The notes: generated from the sequence alone by a model not told the origin. A stretch of 64,000 nt of DNA from Phaeobacter sp. G2 (GCA_025163595.1 CP104100.1:1550001-1614000); one strand, 5' to 3'; shown: positions 51,979 to 62,600, counted from the stretch's first letter. Program-made: numbers and translations.

Positions 51979-52602
51979 CTACGCCGCCGAGGGCAGGCCG
52001 CCAATGTTGCGGATCTCTTGCCAGACCTCATCGACACCGACGCGGGCCTTCAGGTTGGTGAAATAGGTCGGCAACCCCTGGCGCATGCGCGCAGCGTCGC
52101 GCTCCATCACCTCCAGGCTGGCGCCCACATGGGGGGCCAGATCGGTCTTGTTGATCACCAGAATGTCCGAACGGGTCACCGCCGGGCCGCCCTTGCGGGG
52201 GATTTCTTCGCCCGCGGCCACGTCGATCACATAGATGGTCAGATCCGCCAGCTCGGGGCTGAAGGTGGCCGACAGGTTATCACCGCCGCTTTCGATCAGC
52301 ACGACCTCGACCTCCGGGTGGCGGTCGACCATTTCAGCCACCGCCGCCAGATTGATCGAGGCATCTTCGCGGATCGCGGTGTGCGGACAGCCGCCGGTTT
52401 CCACCCCGATGATCCGGTCCGAGGGCAGCACCTGCATGCGCACCAGCGCCTCGGCGTCTTCCTGCGTGTAGATATCATTGGTGATCACACCAATGGAAAG
52501 CTTGTCCCGCAGGGTTTCGGCCAGGGCTGCGGTCAGCGTGGTCTTGCCGGCGCCAACCGGTCCGCCGATGCCAATACGAAGAGGGCCATTGGGGCTCGTC
52601 AT
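51979..52602 (-). CDS. ureG: Urease accessory GTPase UreG
   Basis: UreG (207 residues) delivers nickel to urease with GTP hydrolysis, in complex with UreF and UreD. The P-loop is [12 protein letters not shown] (about 12-23), the metal-binding motif is CPHT ([12 protein letters not shown]), and the guanine-specificity motif is [20 protein letters not shown] is another family block. Its ATG at 52602 overlaps the ureF stop by four bases. It ends the urease operon. Confidence 0.95.
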   Translation of the reverse strand: MTSPNGPLRIGIGGPVGAGKTTLTAALAETLRDKLSIGVITNDIYTQEDAEALVRMQVLPSDRIIGVETGGCPHTAIREDASINLAAVAEMVDRHPEVEVVLIESGGDNLSATFSPELADLTIYVIDVAAGEEIPRKGGPAVTRSDILVINKTDLAPHVGASLEVMERDAARMRQGLPTYFTNLKARVGVDEVWQEIRNIGGLPSAA

Positions 52603-53264
52603 GTGCGAAATATCCTTGATCGTTGAGTTTCGTGTTTCATCGCGGCGATATCGGCCAGAAAGGCGGTGGCTGACAGCTGGCTCAGATCGCCATCGCGGGT
52701 CTGGTCCGCAATGGTGGGCAGGCGGCAGCTGAGTCGCTGCAGGATCTGCTGCCCCTGGGTCTGGCCCACCGGCAGCAGCCGCTGGCCCGCCGCGACCAGA
52801 TTGGACAAGAACCCCTGCAGATACATCACCTGGGTCAGCTCCAGCGGCAGGCGCTCAGCCGCCGCCGCCGCCCCCAGTGCCACCGGATAGGTGAGCCCGG
52901 CAAGCTGCGCACCCCAGATCGCCTCGGTCACAAGGCCAAAACTGCGGCCTTGCTGGCGGGTTTCCAACAGCCGTTCCTGTGACGCTGCAAAGGCACAGGC
53001 GGTGGCGTCGATCGCGGCCAGTTCAGCGACCAGATCAGCGGCCGCATTCGCGCGCCAGGCGGCGGCCAGAAACAGCGCATCCGAACGCCCGGCACCATGC
53101 TCCAGCACCTCTTGTAGCCAGGTCTCCAGATCGCTGCCATCGCGGAGCCAGCCCTGGTCCACAGCCGCTTCCAAGCCGTGACTGTAGGCAAAGGCGCCTA
53201 CCGGATAGGCCGGTGACAGCCATTGGCTGAGGGTGAGGATCTGGGCGCTAGTGGCTGTGACCAT
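52599..53264 (-). CDS. ureF: Urease accessory protein UreF
   Basis: UreF (221 residues) is the all-helical activator that bridges UreG and UreD on apourease. Conserved segments include [21 protein letters not shown] near the N-terminus and [18 protein letters not shown] in the centre. The start is set at the ATG at 53264 because the conserved region begins here; an ATG six codons upstream (53282) has a slightly better purine tract. It overlaps the end of ureE by 17 bases and ureG by four. Confidence 0.9.
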   Translation of the reverse strand: MVTATSAQILTLSQWLSPAYPVGAFAYSHGLEAAVDQGWLRDGSDLETWLQEVLEHGAGRSDALFLAAAWRANAAADLVAELAAIDATACAFAASQERLLETRQQGRSFGLVTEAIWGAQLAGLTYPVALGAAAAAERLPLELTQVMYLQGFLSNLVAAGQRLLPVGQTQGQQILQRLSCRLPTIADQTRDGDLSQLSATAFLADIAAMKHETQRSRIFRT

Positions 53265-53685
53265 GGGTGCGTCCGTGGCCATAGGCCCCGCCTTCGGGGG
53301 TAAAGGGTGCCTCGACCTCGCGCAGATCAGCGCCCAGTTTTTCCAGCATATCGCGCAGCACATGGTCCATCTGGATCAGCAGCCTGTTGTCTTCGACCTG
53401 GCAGGGGGTATGGCGGTTGCCGATATGCCAGGCAAGCCGGGGCAGATCGCCGGTGACTTCCAGCAGGGTTTCAGTGGCGGGGATGACCTCAATCAGCCGC
53501 CCGTCAGAGAGCTTGAACGCATCCCCGCCACCCACAGAGGACGTCTGCGCCAGATCCACCAGGAACTGCGCCCCAGAGGTGGCGGTCAAAACCTTGCGGC
53601 GCAAAAACCGTGCATCATAGGTGAGCGTCACCTGGTCGTCGCCATGGTGGCTGTGGATCACTTCGCGGGCGGTTGGCAGGTCCAT
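53248..53685 (-). CDS. ureE: Urease accessory protein UreE
   Basis: UreE (145 residues) is the nickel metallochaperone. It has the N-terminal peptide-binding domain (ARFLRRKVLTATSGAQFLVDL), the central metal-binding domain with the conserved dimer-interface His (LAWHIGNRHTPCQVE), and a His-rich tail ([10 protein letters not shown]) for extra nickel. It lies ten bases after ureC and overlaps ureF by 17 bases. Confidence 0.92.
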   Translation of the reverse strand: MDLPTAREVIHSHHGDDQVTLTYDARFLRRKVLTATSGAQFLVDLAQTSSVGGGDAFKLSDGRLIEVIPATETLLEVTGDLPRLAWHIGNRHTPCQVEDNRLLIQMDHVLRDMLEKLGADLREVEAPFTPEGGAYGHGRTHGHSH

Positions 53686-53695
53686 TGTGGCCTCC

Positions 53696-55438
53696 TCAGA
53701 ACATGAAATAGCGTTGTGCCATGGGCAGCACTTCGGCGGGCTGGCAGGTCAGCAGCTCCCCATCGGCGCGCACCTCATAGGTTTCGGGGTTCACCTCCAT
53801 CACCGGGGTGGCAGTGTTCAGCAGCAGATCTTTCTTGCCGATGTTGCGGGTGTTTTGCACCGCCACTGTTTGTTTCGCCAACCCCAGGTTCTGGCCGATG
53901 CCAGCGTCCTGCGCGGCCGCCGAGACAAAGGTGACAGCCGCGTTTTCCACGGCGCGGCCAAAGGCGCCAAACATCGGCCGGGAATAGACCGGCTGTGGCG
54001 TCGGGATCGAGGCATTGGGATCGCCCATCTGCGCCATCACGATAGAGCCCCCCAGCAGCACCATTTCGGGTTTGACGCCAAAAAACGCTGGGTTCCACAG
54101 CACCAGATCGGCGCGTTTGCCCTCTTCCAGGCTGCCGATTTCATGGGATATCCCATGGGCAATGGCCGGGTTGATGGTGTATTTGGCGATGTAGCGTCGC
54201 ACCCGGTAATTGTCGTTGTCGCCGGTTTCCTCGGCCAGGCGGCCACGCTGTTTCTTCATCTTATCAGCGGTTTGCCAGGTGCGGATCAGCACTTCACCGA
54301 CCCGGCCCATGGCCTGGCTGTCGGAGGCGATGATGCTGAACGCGCCCATGTCGTGCAGGATGTCTTCGGCGGCGATGGTTTCGCGGCGGATGCGGCTTTC
54401 GGCAAATGCGACGTCTTCGGGGATGGATTTGTCCAGATGGTGGCAGACCATCAGCATGTCCAGATGTTCCTCCAGCGTGTTCACGGTGAAAGGGCGCGTC
54501 GGGTTGGTCGAGGAGGGCAGCACATGCTCTTCGCCGCAGATCTTGATGATATCCGGCGCATGGCCGCCACCTGCGCCTTCGGTGTGAAAGGCATGGATGG
54601 TGCGGCCCTTGATGGCGTCGACGGTATGTTCGACAAAGCCGCTTTCATTCAGGGTATCTGTATGGATCATCACCTGCACGTCCCAGGCGTCGGCCACCGA
54701 CAGACAGCAGTCGATGGCGGCGGGGGTCGAGCCCCAGTCCTCATGTAGTTTCAGCGCGCAGGCGCCGCCCAGAACCTGCTCTTCCAGGGCGGCGGGCAGC
54801 GCGGCGTTGCCCTTGCCGGCAAAGGCCAGATTCATGGGAAAGGCATCGGCTGATTGCAACATGCGGCCAATGTGCCAGGGGCCGGGGGTACAGGTGGTGG
54901 CCAGGGTGCCATGAGCCGGGCCGGTGCCACCGCCCAGCATGGTGGTGAGGCCGGAATGCAGCGCGTCTTCGATCTGTTGCGGGCAGATGAAATGGATATG
55001 GCTGTCAAATCCCCCTGCGGTCAAAATGCGCCCCTCGCCAGCGATCACCTCGGTGCCGGGACCAACGATCACATCCACTCCGGGCTGGGTGTCAGGGTTG
55101 CCTGCCTTGCCGATCTTGGCAATGCGCCCGCCCTTTAGGCCCACGTCGGCCTTGTAGATTCCGGTGTGGTCGATGATCAGCGCATTGGTGATCACCGTGT
55201 CCACCGCGCCAGCGGCGCGGGTCACCTGGGATTGCCCCATGCCATCGCGGATCACCTTGCCGCCGCCAAATTTGACCTCCTCGCCATAGAGCGGCGCATT
55301 TCCTGAGCCCGAGGCGCGCTCGGCGGTCATGTCGCGCTCGACCTCGATGATCAGGTCCGTATCGGCAAGGCGCAGCTTGTCGCCGGTGGTCGGGCCAAAC
55401 ATGGCGGCGTAATCGGCGCGGGAAATCTGGGTGGGCAT
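53696..55438 (-). CDS. ureC: Urease alpha subunit UreC
   Basis: UreC is the catalytic subunit that hydrolyses urea to ammonia and carbamate at a binuclear nickel centre. The 580-residue protein has the nickel ligands H147 and H149 (GFDSHIHF), the carbamylated lysine K230 ([12 protein letters not shown]), further His in [10 protein letters not shown] and [15 protein letters not shown], and the flap Cys region [12 protein letters not shown]. The start is the ATG at 55438. It is separated from ureB by 71 bases. Length is slightly above the usual 567-572. Confidence 0.96.
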   Translation of the reverse strand: MPTQISRADYAAMFGPTTGDKLRLADTDLIIEVERDMTAERASGSGNAPLYGEEVKFGGGKVIRDGMGQSQVTRAAGAVDTVITNALIIDHTGIYKADVGLKGGRIAKIGKAGNPDTQPGVDVIVGPGTEVIAGEGRILTAGGFDSHIHFICPQQIEDALHSGLTTMLGGGTGPAHGTLATTCTPGPWHIGRMLQSADAFPMNLAFAGKGNAALPAALEEQVLGGACALKLHEDWGSTPAAIDCCLSVADAWDVQVMIHTDTLNESGFVEHTVDAIKGRTIHAFHTEGAGGGHAPDIIKICGEEHVLPSSTNPTRPFTVNTLEEHLDMLMVCHHLDKSIPEDVAFAESRIRRETIAAEDILHDMGAFSIIASDSQAMGRVGEVLIRTWQTADKMKKQRGRLAEETGDNDNYRVRRYIAKYTINPAIAHGISHEIGSLEEGKRADLVLWNPAFFGVKPEMVLLGGSIVMAQMGDPNASIPTPQPVYSRPMFGAFGRAVENAAVTFVSAAAQDAGIGQNLGLAKQTVAVQNTRNIGKKDLLLNTATPVMEVNPETYEVRADGELLTCQPAEVLPMAQRYFMF

Positions 55439-55509
55439 GGGGTTGAAACCTCAGCAAAACAGTTTGGTGTAGGGCGCAGTGGCACGCGCCTGAGAGGGGG
55501 CAGCAGCGG

Positions 55510-55815
55510 TCAGAGCGCGCCCATGATCTTTTGGTTGAAGCCAAAGACCCGCCGGGCACCGGAAAAGGGCACCAGCTGCACCTCGCGGCGCTGGCCGGGT
55601 TCAAACCGCACGGCGGTGCCCGCAGCAATGTCCAGGCGATGGCCATGGGCGGTCTCGCGGTCGAACTCCAGCGCCGGGTTGGCTTCGGCAAAATGGTAGT
55701 GCGAGCCAACCTGCACCGGGCGGTCGCCGGTGTTCGCCACCATCAGCGATACCGCCTCACGGTCTGCATTCAGGGTCAGATCGCCTGCGGCGGGGATGAT
55801 TTCTCCGGGGATCAT
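55510..55815 (-). CDS. ureB: Urease beta subunit UreB
   Basis: UreB (101 residues) is a structural subunit of the UreABC trimer. It has the family blocks [16 protein letters not shown] at the start, [19 protein letters not shown] and [21 protein letters not shown] (two pieces), and [12 protein letters not shown] near the end. It sits 14 bases downstream of the hupE-like gene, which separates it from ureA. Confidence 0.95.
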   Translation of the reverse strand: MIPGEIIPAAGDLTLNADREAVSLMVANTGDRPVQVGSHYHFAEANPALEFDRETAHGHRLDIAAGTAVRFEPGQRREVQLVPFSGARRVFGFNQKIMGAL

Positions 55816-55829
55816 GGCTTTTTCCCTCC

Positions 55830-56417
55830 TCAGCCTGCAATCATCAGTGTGGTGCCTGCTGCGGCGACCAATCCGCCCAGAAGGCGGGTGGCCAGCGGTG
55901 CCCGCTGTGCGAGGCCAAGCCCGCCCAGAACACCCACAGCATGCAGCAGCGCGGTTGCGATGGCGAAACCCGCCAGATAGGGCAGCGCCTCAGCGCTTCC
56001 CAGTTCGGCCCCATGGGCGTGACCGTGAAACATGCCAAAAAGCGCGGTCACGCCAACAGCGCCTGTCAGCGGCAGGCGCAGGGCCAGTGCGCAGAGACCG
56101 CCAAGGACCAACACAGAGGCGAGGATCACCGGCTCCACGAAAGGCAGGCCAACACCCGCCATTGCCAGCAGAAAGCCCGCAGCCATCGCAGCGACAAAGG
56201 CGACCGGCAGCGCTGCCAAGGCGCGACGGTCATCTGACCTGTCGGCCAGCATCACCGCCCACAGTCCAACGGCGACCATGGCCAGGATATGGTCTGCGCC
56301 AAACACCGGGTGGCTCATGCCCGCAACAAATGAGCCATGCTCGGTCGGATCTAGATGGGCCAATGCAGGACCAGCGGTGAGGGTGAGGGCTGGGGTGAGA
56401 GCAAGCAGTCGTTTCAT
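55830..56417 (-). CDS. HupE/UreJ-type membrane protein
   Basis: The 195-residue protein has a cleavable signal ([20 protein letters not shown]) and about six hydrophobic helices rich in His at their ends ([25 protein letters not shown] near the start, read as two pieces; [13 protein letters not shown] in the centre). This is the HupE/UreJ family, implicated in nickel uptake for hydrogenase and urease. The start is the ATG at 56417. Its insertion between ureA and ureB is common in Alphaproteobacteria. Confidence 0.9.
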   Translation of the reverse strand: MKRLLALTPALTLTAGPALAHLDPTEHGSFVAGMSHPVFGADHILAMVAVGLWAVMLADRSDDRRALAALPVAFVAAMAAGFLLAMAGVGLPFVEPVILASVLVLGGLCALALRLPLTGAVGVTALFGMFHGHAHGAELGSAEALPYLAGFAIATALLHAVGVLGGLGLAQRAPLATRLLGGLVAAAGTTLMIAG

Positions 56418-56440
56418 CTTGGGCTTCTCCAAATGGGACA

Positions 56441-56743
56441 TTAGCGAATGGGGTTGTGAACGGTCACCAGCTTGGTGCCGTCGGGAAAGGTGGCTTCGAC
56501 CTGCACGTCATGGATCATCTCGGCGATGCCCTCCATGCATTGGTCGCGGCTGATGACCTCGGCGCCGGCCTCCATCATGTCAGCGACGGAACGGCCGTCA
56601 CGGGCGCCCTCGACCACCGCATCGGTGATCAGGGCGATGGCCTCGGGATGGTTCAGTTTGACGCCGCGCGCCAGGCGGCGGCGGGCCACCTCTGCGGCCA
56701 TGGCGATCAGCAGTTTGTCTTTTTCTCGGGGGGTCAGGTTCAT
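56441..56743 (-). CDS. ureA: Urease gamma subunit UreA
   Basis: UreA (100 residues) is the small structural subunit. [20 protein letters not shown] at the start, [18 protein letters not shown] and the end block [18 protein letters not shown] are diagnostic. It starts one base after the ureD stop. Confidence 0.96.
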   Translation of the reverse strand: MNLTPREKDKLLIAMAAEVARRRLARGVKLNHPEAIALITDAVVEGARDGRSVADMMEAGAEVISRDQCMEGIAEMIHDVQVEATFPDGTKLVTVHNPIR

Positions 56744-56744
56744 G

Positions 56745-57560
56745 TCAGATCATCCAGCATCGGGGAAGGGTGCCCTGTGTCAGGCGGTTCAGGATCGGGA
56801 TCAGGCTGCGGCGCAGCTCATAGGCGTCAGCGGCGAGAATGCGCAGCAGCAACAGGTCATCCCCAATCACCGAGGCCCCGGCCTGGGGCGGCAACATGGC
56901 CCGCAAGGGGGCCAGCTGGCCGCGGGCATCCGGCGCCACATAGATCACCGAGACCAGCGCCCGGGCCCCGGCGGCCACATGCGGGCGGTCCAGCTGTGCC
57001 TGCATGTCACCGTCAAAGCGAATGGCGTCGCGGTAGAGCTCGGTGCCATTACGGCGCAGCAAAATCCGGTCATGAAAGCGCCCCTGTGTCACCGTTTCTC
57101 CCATGGCCAGGCGGCCAAAGACCAGCGGCTCCACCAGCAGGGCGGTGGCATCGGCGGCGAGATCCACATCGAGCCGACGCGACAGGGCGCAGCTTTGGAA
57201 CAGAATGGTTTCCTGCGGCAGCCAGCTCACATGGCCCCCTGCGGCGACGTTCAGTTTGGTTTGCAGCTGCCCCACTTCACCGGGCTGGGCGCGATAGGCG
57301 CGTTCAGCCGTCTGGGTGGTCAGGGTCAAGGCAGCACCGGCCCCGACACCGGCAGTGATCCGCATGTCATCGCCGCCGGTGATGCCACCGGCCGTATTGA
57401 TCAGCACCGCCTCGAGGCTTGTGGTTTTTATTCGTGGAAACAAGCACCTGAACGAGCCAGACTGCCGCAGCCCCCGCAGCACCGACCCCCGCGACGTCTG
57501 CTTGACCGTAAGGTCAACAGCGCCCTGCGCCCGTGGTTGGCTGGGGCGGGCAGGGGGCAC
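56745..57560 (-). CDS. ureD: Urease accessory protein UreD
   Basis: UreD (271 residues from this start) forms the scaffold with UreF for nickel insertion and contains the tunnel for metal transfer. Visible blocks are [45 protein letters not shown] and [10 protein letters not shown]. The start is unclear. The GTG at 57560 has no ribosome site. An excellent one, AAAGGAGA (57615-57608), lies upstream and points to an ATT at 57602 or a CTG at 57596, both in frame. The gene is divergent from urtA. Confidence 0.85.
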   Translation of the reverse strand: MPPARPSQPRAQGAVDLTVKQTSRGSVLRGLRQSGSFRCLFPRIKTTSLEAVLINTAGGITGGDDMRITAGVGAGAALTLTTQTAERAYRAQPGEVGQLQTKLNVAAGGHVSWLPQETILFQSCALSRRLDVDLAADATALLVEPLVFGRLAMGETVTQGRFHDRILLRRNGTELYRDAIRFDGDMQAQLDRPHVAAGARALVSVIYVAPDARGQLAPLRAMLPPQAGASVIGDDLLLLRILAADAYELRRSLIPILNRLTQGTLPRCWMI

Positions 57561-57602
57561 AGGCCGGGCGGCTTGCTGCGATATGTCGGCGGTCAGAGTA
57601 AT

Positions 57603-58041
57603 GCCGGTCTCCTTTATCGGGTCAGATCCTTTGGCCAGATCTTCAGGCCGGATCTTTCGGGCGACAGCAGCATGTCAGCCGCAAGTCGGTTGCCTTTTTT
57701 TTCGGCAGTTCCGATCGGAGGCTCCACAAAAACTTGCAAAATTCCGCTTTTGAAAAACGCATTGCCTGTTTTTTAGCGCGCAGAGCGCCGTACAGCCCAA
57801 TTTTTGATCATTTTGCAGTATGGCGCGGGAAAACTCGGCGCCGCACGTTGCTTCAATTGCTGCGATGCAGAAGCACTGTATGTGCCTGCCAGGAGCAATT
57901 GTTTTTGAAGGGTGTGTGACGACCAGACGAATTGCAGCTCTGACCGGCCGCCACACGGGTGCAACAAAGGTTGCGGGGACTGGGTACGGAAAGAGGCGCG
58001 TTGACGCAAGCACCCCCGACCCCCTCCGCCGGGAGATAAAC
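57603..58041. other. Divergent urease/urea-transporter control region (about 440 bp)
   Basis: This region should contain both promoters: ureD on the minus strand and urtA on the plus strand. The middle part (57690-57840) is AT-richer, with several A/T runs. I looked for a sigma-54 site (GG-N10-GC type); the best candidate, near 57838-57853, has wrong spacing. Open frames crossing it on either strand have no ribosome sites and look accidental. Confidence 0.5.
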
Positions 58042-59322
58042 ATGATCAATCTAAAAACCACTTTGGCAGCCACAGCTGCTGTCGCCGCCCTCAGCACGCC
58101 AGCTCTGGCAGCGGATTGCACGTATAAAGTGGGCGTGCTGCATTCTCTGTCCGGAACCATGGCGATTTCCGAGACCACGCTGAAAGACACCATGTTGATG
58201 CTGATTGACCAGCAGAACGCTGCCGGCGGTGTCATGGGCTGTGAGCTGGAAGCCGTTGTTGTCGATCCGGCCTCCGACTGGCCGCTGTTTGCCGAAAAGG
58301 CGCGCGAGTTGCTGACGGTGCATGATGTGGATGTGATCTTTGGCAACTGGACCAGCGTCAGCCGCAAATCGGTTCTGCCGGTGATCGAAGAGCTGAACGG
58401 ATTGCTGTTCTACCCGGTGCAGTATGAGGGCGAAGAAAGCTCCAAGAACGTGTTCTACACTGGTGCGGCGCCCAACCAGCAGGCGATCCCGGCGACGGAT
58501 TACTTCCTCGAAGAGCTGGGTGTTGAAAAATTTGCCCTGCTGGGGACCGACTATGTCTACCCCCGCACCACCAACAACATTCTGGAAAGCTATCTGCAGT
58601 CCAAGGGCATCGCCAGCGAAGATATCTTTGTGAACTACACCCCCTTTGGTCACTCTGACTGGTCCAAGATCGTTGCAGATGTTGTGGCGCTGGCCGCAGA
58701 CGGCAAAAAGGTTGGGGTGATTTCCACCATCAATGGCGACGCCAACATCGGTTTCTACAAAGAACTGGCCGCTGCCGGTATTTCGGCGGATGACATCCCC
58801 GTGGTTGCCTTCTCGGTTGGCGAAGAAGAGCTGTCGGGTCTGGATACCTCGAACCTGGTAGGCCACCTGGCGGCCTGGAACTACTTCCAGTCGGCTGAAA
58901 GCGAGGCCAACACCGCCTTTATCGACTCCTGGAAAACCACCATGGGCGACGAGCGCGTCACCAATGACCCGATGGAAGCCCATTACATTGGCTTCAACAT
59001 GTGGGTGAATGCGGTGGAAGCGGCAAAAACCGCCGATGTGGATGCGGTGCGGACGGCCATGTATGGGCAGGAATTCCCCAACCTGACCGGCGGCACTGCT
59101 GTGATGTTGCCCAACCACCACCTGGCCAAGCCAGTGCTGATTGGTGAAATCCAGGAAGACGGCCAGTTTGACATCATCAGCCAGACCACCGAAGTCCCCG
59201 GCGATGCCTGGACCGACTTCCTGCCTGACAGTGCGGTTTTGATGTCTGATTGGAAAGACATCGGTTGCGGCATGTATAACACCGAAACCAAAACCTGCGT
59301 TCAGCTGAACTCGAACTACTGA
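58042..59322 (+). CDS. urtA: Urea ABC transporter substrate-binding protein UrtA
   Basis: UrtA (426 residues) binds urea in the periplasm. It has a signal peptide (MINLKTTLAATAAVAALSTPALA, read as one, cleaved before ADC) and the periplasmic-binding fold: KVGVLHSLSGTMAISE, then LLFYPVQYEGEESSKNVFY, FALLGTDYVYPRTTN and SVGEEELSG, all typical of the urea/short-chain amide group. The start is the ATG at 58042 with GGGAG upstream; the open frame in front of it is the control region. It begins the urtABCDE operon. Confidence 0.93.
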   Translation: MINLKTTLAATAAVAALSTPALAADCTYKVGVLHSLSGTMAISETTLKDTMLMLIDQQNAAGGVMGCELEAVVVDPASDWPLFAEKARELLTVHDVDVIFGNWTSVSRKSVLPVIEELNGLLFYPVQYEGEESSKNVFYTGAAPNQQAIPATDYFLEELGVEKFALLGTDYVYPRTTNNILESYLQSKGIASEDIFVNYTPFGHSDWSKIVADVVALAADGKKVGVISTINGDANIGFYKELAAAGISADDIPVVAFSVGEEELSGLDTSNLVGHLAAWNYFQSAESEANTAFIDSWKTTMGDERVTNDPMEAHYIGFNMWVNAVEAAKTADVDAVRTAMYGQEFPNLTGGTAVMLPNHHLAKPVLIGEIQEDGQFDIISQTTEVPGDAWTDFLPDSAVLMSDWKDIGCGMYNTETKTCVQLNSNY

Positions 59323-59378
59323 TCGTAACAGTCCCGCAGGGCCCCTCGGCTCTGCGGGACATTGAAGGCACCAGCATC

Positions 59379-61364
59379 ATGAGAACTTCCTTTTTGGCGG
59401 GCCTTCTGGTCCTTCTATCGAGCCTTGCTGCCCTGGCGCAGCAGGTCTCCCCCCAGACAAATTTGACGCAACCGGCAGCAATGCAGAGCCTCTTACAAGA
59501 GCAAAGCGCGCTGATCCTTAAAAGCTCACGCAAGACCATTGCCCCGGCGATTGCAGCGATCGCTGACAGCGGGCTGCCCCAGGCGCAGGCGGTGCTGCAG
59601 GCCTGGCAGGTCAAGGCCCTGTGGATGCGCAAGTCTGACGGGCTGTTCTTTCGCGGCGAAAAGCTGGAAAGCAAAAGCTATCGCCTGTTTGATTTTGATA
59701 CCGGAGAGGCCATCGGGGATGCGGCCAAATCGGATCTGAAACAGATCAAACCCAACAGCGGCATTCGGGCCCTGATCGCCACCGCCTTGGTGCAGTTTCA
59801 GCTGTCGGACCCGGATCCTTCCCGCCGCCAGGAAGCATTGCTGGCCATTGAGCGCGCCCCCGCTGGCGCGCTGCTTGCGCCGCTGCGCGCCTCGATCCCC
59901 GGCGAGACAGATCCGGTTCTGAAAGCGCGAAAAACCCGCATTGAGCAGCTTTTGACCATTGCCTATGACACGGATGAGACCCGTCGCGTCGCCACTATTC
60001 AATCCCTGTCCGGGGATCTGGGGCTGGATGTGCGGGCGACGCTGAACCCGCTGGTTTCGACCCAGCTGCGCGCCTTTGCCGGGGATATCCCTGCGGGCTT
60101 GAATGTCGCGCGCCGGGTGGAACCGGGGCAGGACGCGCTGACACAGGATGCGGCCTACGACCTGTTGGTTGCGGCCAAACTGGCCCCGGCCCGTGTTTCA
60201 AGTGATGAGATCCGCACCACGCTGGCAGCCCATATCGAGGGCGGCCGGGTCGGCGGGGTGCCGTTGGCGCAGTTGAGCCAAGAGGACGCACGGACCCGTG
60301 CCTACGGGGCGCTGGTTGCAGCCAAACTGGCCCCGGCGCTGGTCAGTGCTGAACAAATCACCCAGAGCCTGAACGCGCATGTGTTTGCCGAAATCTACGA
60401 TGAACCTGCGGCGGCTATTATCAGTGCAGCCAGCGAAGCGCTCAAAAGCATTTCCACCCAGGTGGCGATTGGTCAGACGGTGGACCTGACGCTGGATGCG
60501 CTGTCGCTGGCCTCGATCTATTTCCTCGCCGCCATTGGTCTGGCCATTACCTTTGGGGTGATGGGGGTGATCAATATGGCCCATGGGGAATTCATCATGA
60601 TGGGCGCCTATACCGGCTATGTGGTGCAGCAGGTGATCCCCAACCATACGGTGTCGATCCTGGTGGCGGTGCCGCTGGCCTTTGCGGTGACCTTTGCCGC
60701 CGGGGTGGCGATGGAGCGGCTGGTTATTCGCTGGCTCTACAATCGCCCGCTAGAGACCCTGCTGGCCACCTTTGGCATCTCGATTGCGCTGCAGCAGCTG
60801 GCCAAGAATATCTTTGGCACCCAGGCGCGCCCGCTGACCGCGCCGGGCTGGCTGGATGGTGCCTGGATCATCAACGATGTGGTGTCGATCAGCTATATTC
60901 GCATCGCCATCTTCATGCTGGCCCTGATCTTTCTGGCAGTGTTCCTGTTCATCATGCGGCGCACCCGGCTGGGGCTGGAAACCCGTGCGGTGACGCAGAA
61001 CCGGGCCATGGCCGGGTCCATGGGGATCAACCCGGAGCGGGTGAATATGCTCACCTTTGGGCTGGGGTCCGGCATTGCCGGCATCGCGGGCGTCGCCATC
61101 GGGCTGTTTGCCAAGGTCACCTCAGAGCTCGGCTCGGACTACATCGTGCAAAGCTTTATGACCGTGGTTGTTGGCGGCGTTGGCAACATCTGGGGCACCC
61201 TGGCAGGGGCCACCATGATTGGTTTCTTCCAAAAGGGCGTCGAGTGGCTGAACCCGTCAAACACCCTGGCCGCACAGACCTATATGATCGTCTTTATCAT
61301 CGTCTTCATTCAATTTCGCCCACGAGGGATCATCGCCCTCAAAGGCCGGGCGGCGGGAGATTAA
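59379..61364 (+). CDS. urtB: Urea ABC transporter permease UrtB
   Basis: The 661-residue UrtB has a signal peptide, a long periplasmic N-terminal region (about 22-370) and a LivH-type permease domain of eight or so helices (GLAITFGVMGVINMAHGEFI, then RTRLGLETRAVTQNRAMAGS). The usual UrtB in Proteobacteria is about 520-550 residues. The extra length comes partly from an internal repeat: VAAKLAPARVSSDEI (about 264-278) recurs as VAAKLAPALVSAEQI 49 residues later. It follows urtA after 56 bases and precedes urtC by three bases. Confidence 0.92.
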   Translation: MRTSFLAGLLVLLSSLAALAQQVSPQTNLTQPAAMQSLLQEQSALILKSSRKTIAPAIAAIADSGLPQAQAVLQAWQVKALWMRKSDGLFFRGEKLESKSYRLFDFDTGEAIGDAAKSDLKQIKPNSGIRALIATALVQFQLSDPDPSRRQEALLAIERAPAGALLAPLRASIPGETDPVLKARKTRIEQLLTIAYDTDETRRVATIQSLSGDLGLDVRATLNPLVSTQLRAFAGDIPAGLNVARRVEPGQDALTQDAAYDLLVAAKLAPARVSSDEIRTTLAAHIEGGRVGGVPLAQLSQEDARTRAYGALVAAKLAPALVSAEQITQSLNAHVFAEIYDEPAAAIISAASEALKSISTQVAIGQTVDLTLDALSLASIYFLAAIGLAITFGVMGVINMAHGEFIMMGAYTGYVVQQVIPNHTVSILVAVPLAFAVTFAAGVAMERLVIRWLYNRPLETLLATFGISIALQQLAKNIFGTQARPLTAPGWLDGAWIINDVVSISYIRIAIFMLALIFLAVFLFIMRRTRLGLETRAVTQNRAMAGSMGINPERVNMLTFGLGSGIAGIAGVAIGLFAKVTSELGSDYIVQSFMTVVVGGVGNIWGTLAGATMIGFFQKGVEWLNPSNTLAAQTYMIVFIIVFIQFRPRGIIALKGRAAGD

Positions 61365-61367
61365 GCG

Positions 61368-62600
61368 ATGTCCGACACTTTCTTCAAACGTAACCCCTCG
61401 ACACTGGTGTTTCTGGCTGTGCTGGCCCTGTTCGTGCTGGGCGTGACCCTGTTGGCCGAAGGGGCAGGGGCCGGGGTGATCTCCACCAGCTTTGTCAAAA
61501 CCCTGGGCAAGACGCTGTGTCTGGCCCTGGTGGCGGTGGCGATGGATCTGGTCTGGGGCTACACGGGTATCCTGTCGCTGGGCCATTTTGCCTTCTTTGG
61601 CCTGGGCGGCTACATGATCGGCATGTGGCTGATGTATGCCCGCACCCAAGCGATTGTTGTCTCGTCGCTGGCCGAGGCCCCGATCCCCGCCACCGAGAGC
61701 GAGGTTGTCGATGCCATTGGCAATCAGATCTTCGGCGTGGTGGGATCCAGCGAGTTCCCTCTGATCTGGATGTTTGCTGACAGTCTGCTGCTGCAGCTTG
61801 TGCTGGTGGTGGCGGTGCCGGGTGTGCTGGCGCTGGTCTTTGGCTGGCTGGCCTTCCGCTCGCGCGTCACCGGTGTGTATCTGTCGATCCTGACCCAGGC
61901 GATGACCCTGGGGCTGGCGCTGTATCTGTTTCAAAACGACAGCGGCTTGCGCGGCAACAATGGGCTGTCAGGCCTGCAAAACCTGCCGGGGCTGGATCAT
62001 GTGCCACAGGCCACCATGTCGATCTGGTTTTTCTGGGCCTCGGCGGCGGCCCTGGCGTTGGGCTATCTGTTTGCCGCCTGGATTGTTTCGGGCAAGTTTG
62101 GCTCGGTGCTGCGTGGCATTCGCGACAACGAGGCGCGGGTGCGCTTTCTTGGTTACTCGGTTGAGGGCTACAAGCTGTTCATCTTTACCGTCACCGCCAT
62201 TATCGCAGGTGTCGCCGGGGCGCTGTATTATCCGCAGGCGGGGATTATCAACCCGGCGGAAATTGCCCCTGTTGCCTCGATCTATCTGGCGGTCTGGGTG
62301 GCCATTGGTGGCCGAGGCCGGCTGTACGGTGCGGTGATCGGCGCCATATTTGTCAGCCTGGTGTCGTCCTGGTTTACCGGCGGTCAGGCGCCGGATGTGA
62401 ATCTTGGCTTTTACACACTGAAATGGGTCGATTGGTGGCTCATTGTGCTGGGGCTCAGCTTTGTTCTGGTGACGCTGTTTGCGCCGCGCGGCATTGGTGG
62501 GCTGGTTGATTTGTGGAGCGAGCGGCGTCGACCCGACCGTCACGGTGCCGATCTGGGACCGGGCGCCGGCGCCCTGCGCGAAAAGGAGGCGAATGAATGA
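61368..62600 (+). CDS. urtC: Urea ABC transporter permease UrtC
   Basis: UrtC (410 residues) is the second membrane component, of the LivM type, with about ten helices. Family blocks are LVAVAMDLVWGYTGILSLGH, FFGLGGYMIGMWLMY, NNGLSGLQNLPG, IRDNEARVRFLGY and the final RPDRHGADLGPG tail. Its last four bases overlap urtD (ATGA, 62597-62600). Confidence 0.93.
   Translation: MSDTFFKRNPSTLVFLAVLALFVLGVTLLAEGAGAGVISTSFVKTLGKTLCLALVAVAMDLVWGYTGILSLGHFAFFGLGGYMIGMWLMYARTQAIVVSSLAEAPIPATESEVVDAIGNQIFGVVGSSEFPLIWMFADSLLLQLVLVVAVPGVLALVFGWLAFRSRVTGVYLSILTQAMTLGLALYLFQNDSGLRGNNGLSGLQNLPGLDHVPQATMSIWFFWASAAALALGYLFAAWIVSGKFGSVLRGIRDNEARVRFLGYSVEGYKLFIFTVTAIIAGVAGALYYPQAGIINPAEIAPVASIYLAVWVAIGGRGRLYGAVIGAIFVSLVSSWFTGGQAPDVNLGFYTLKWVDWWLIVLGLSFVLVTLFAPRGIGGLVDLWSERRRPDRHGADLGPGAGALREKEANE

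Noticed and set aside
57820..57870. Possible sigma-54 promoter upstream of urtA
   Set aside because: The best GG...GC candidate has one base too many between the two elements.
57675..58367. 230-codon minus-strand frame across the urt/ure control region
   Set aside because: Half of it is antisense to urtA and the rest is AT-rich intergenic DNA; Ser/Arg/Ala-rich composition typical of shadow frames.
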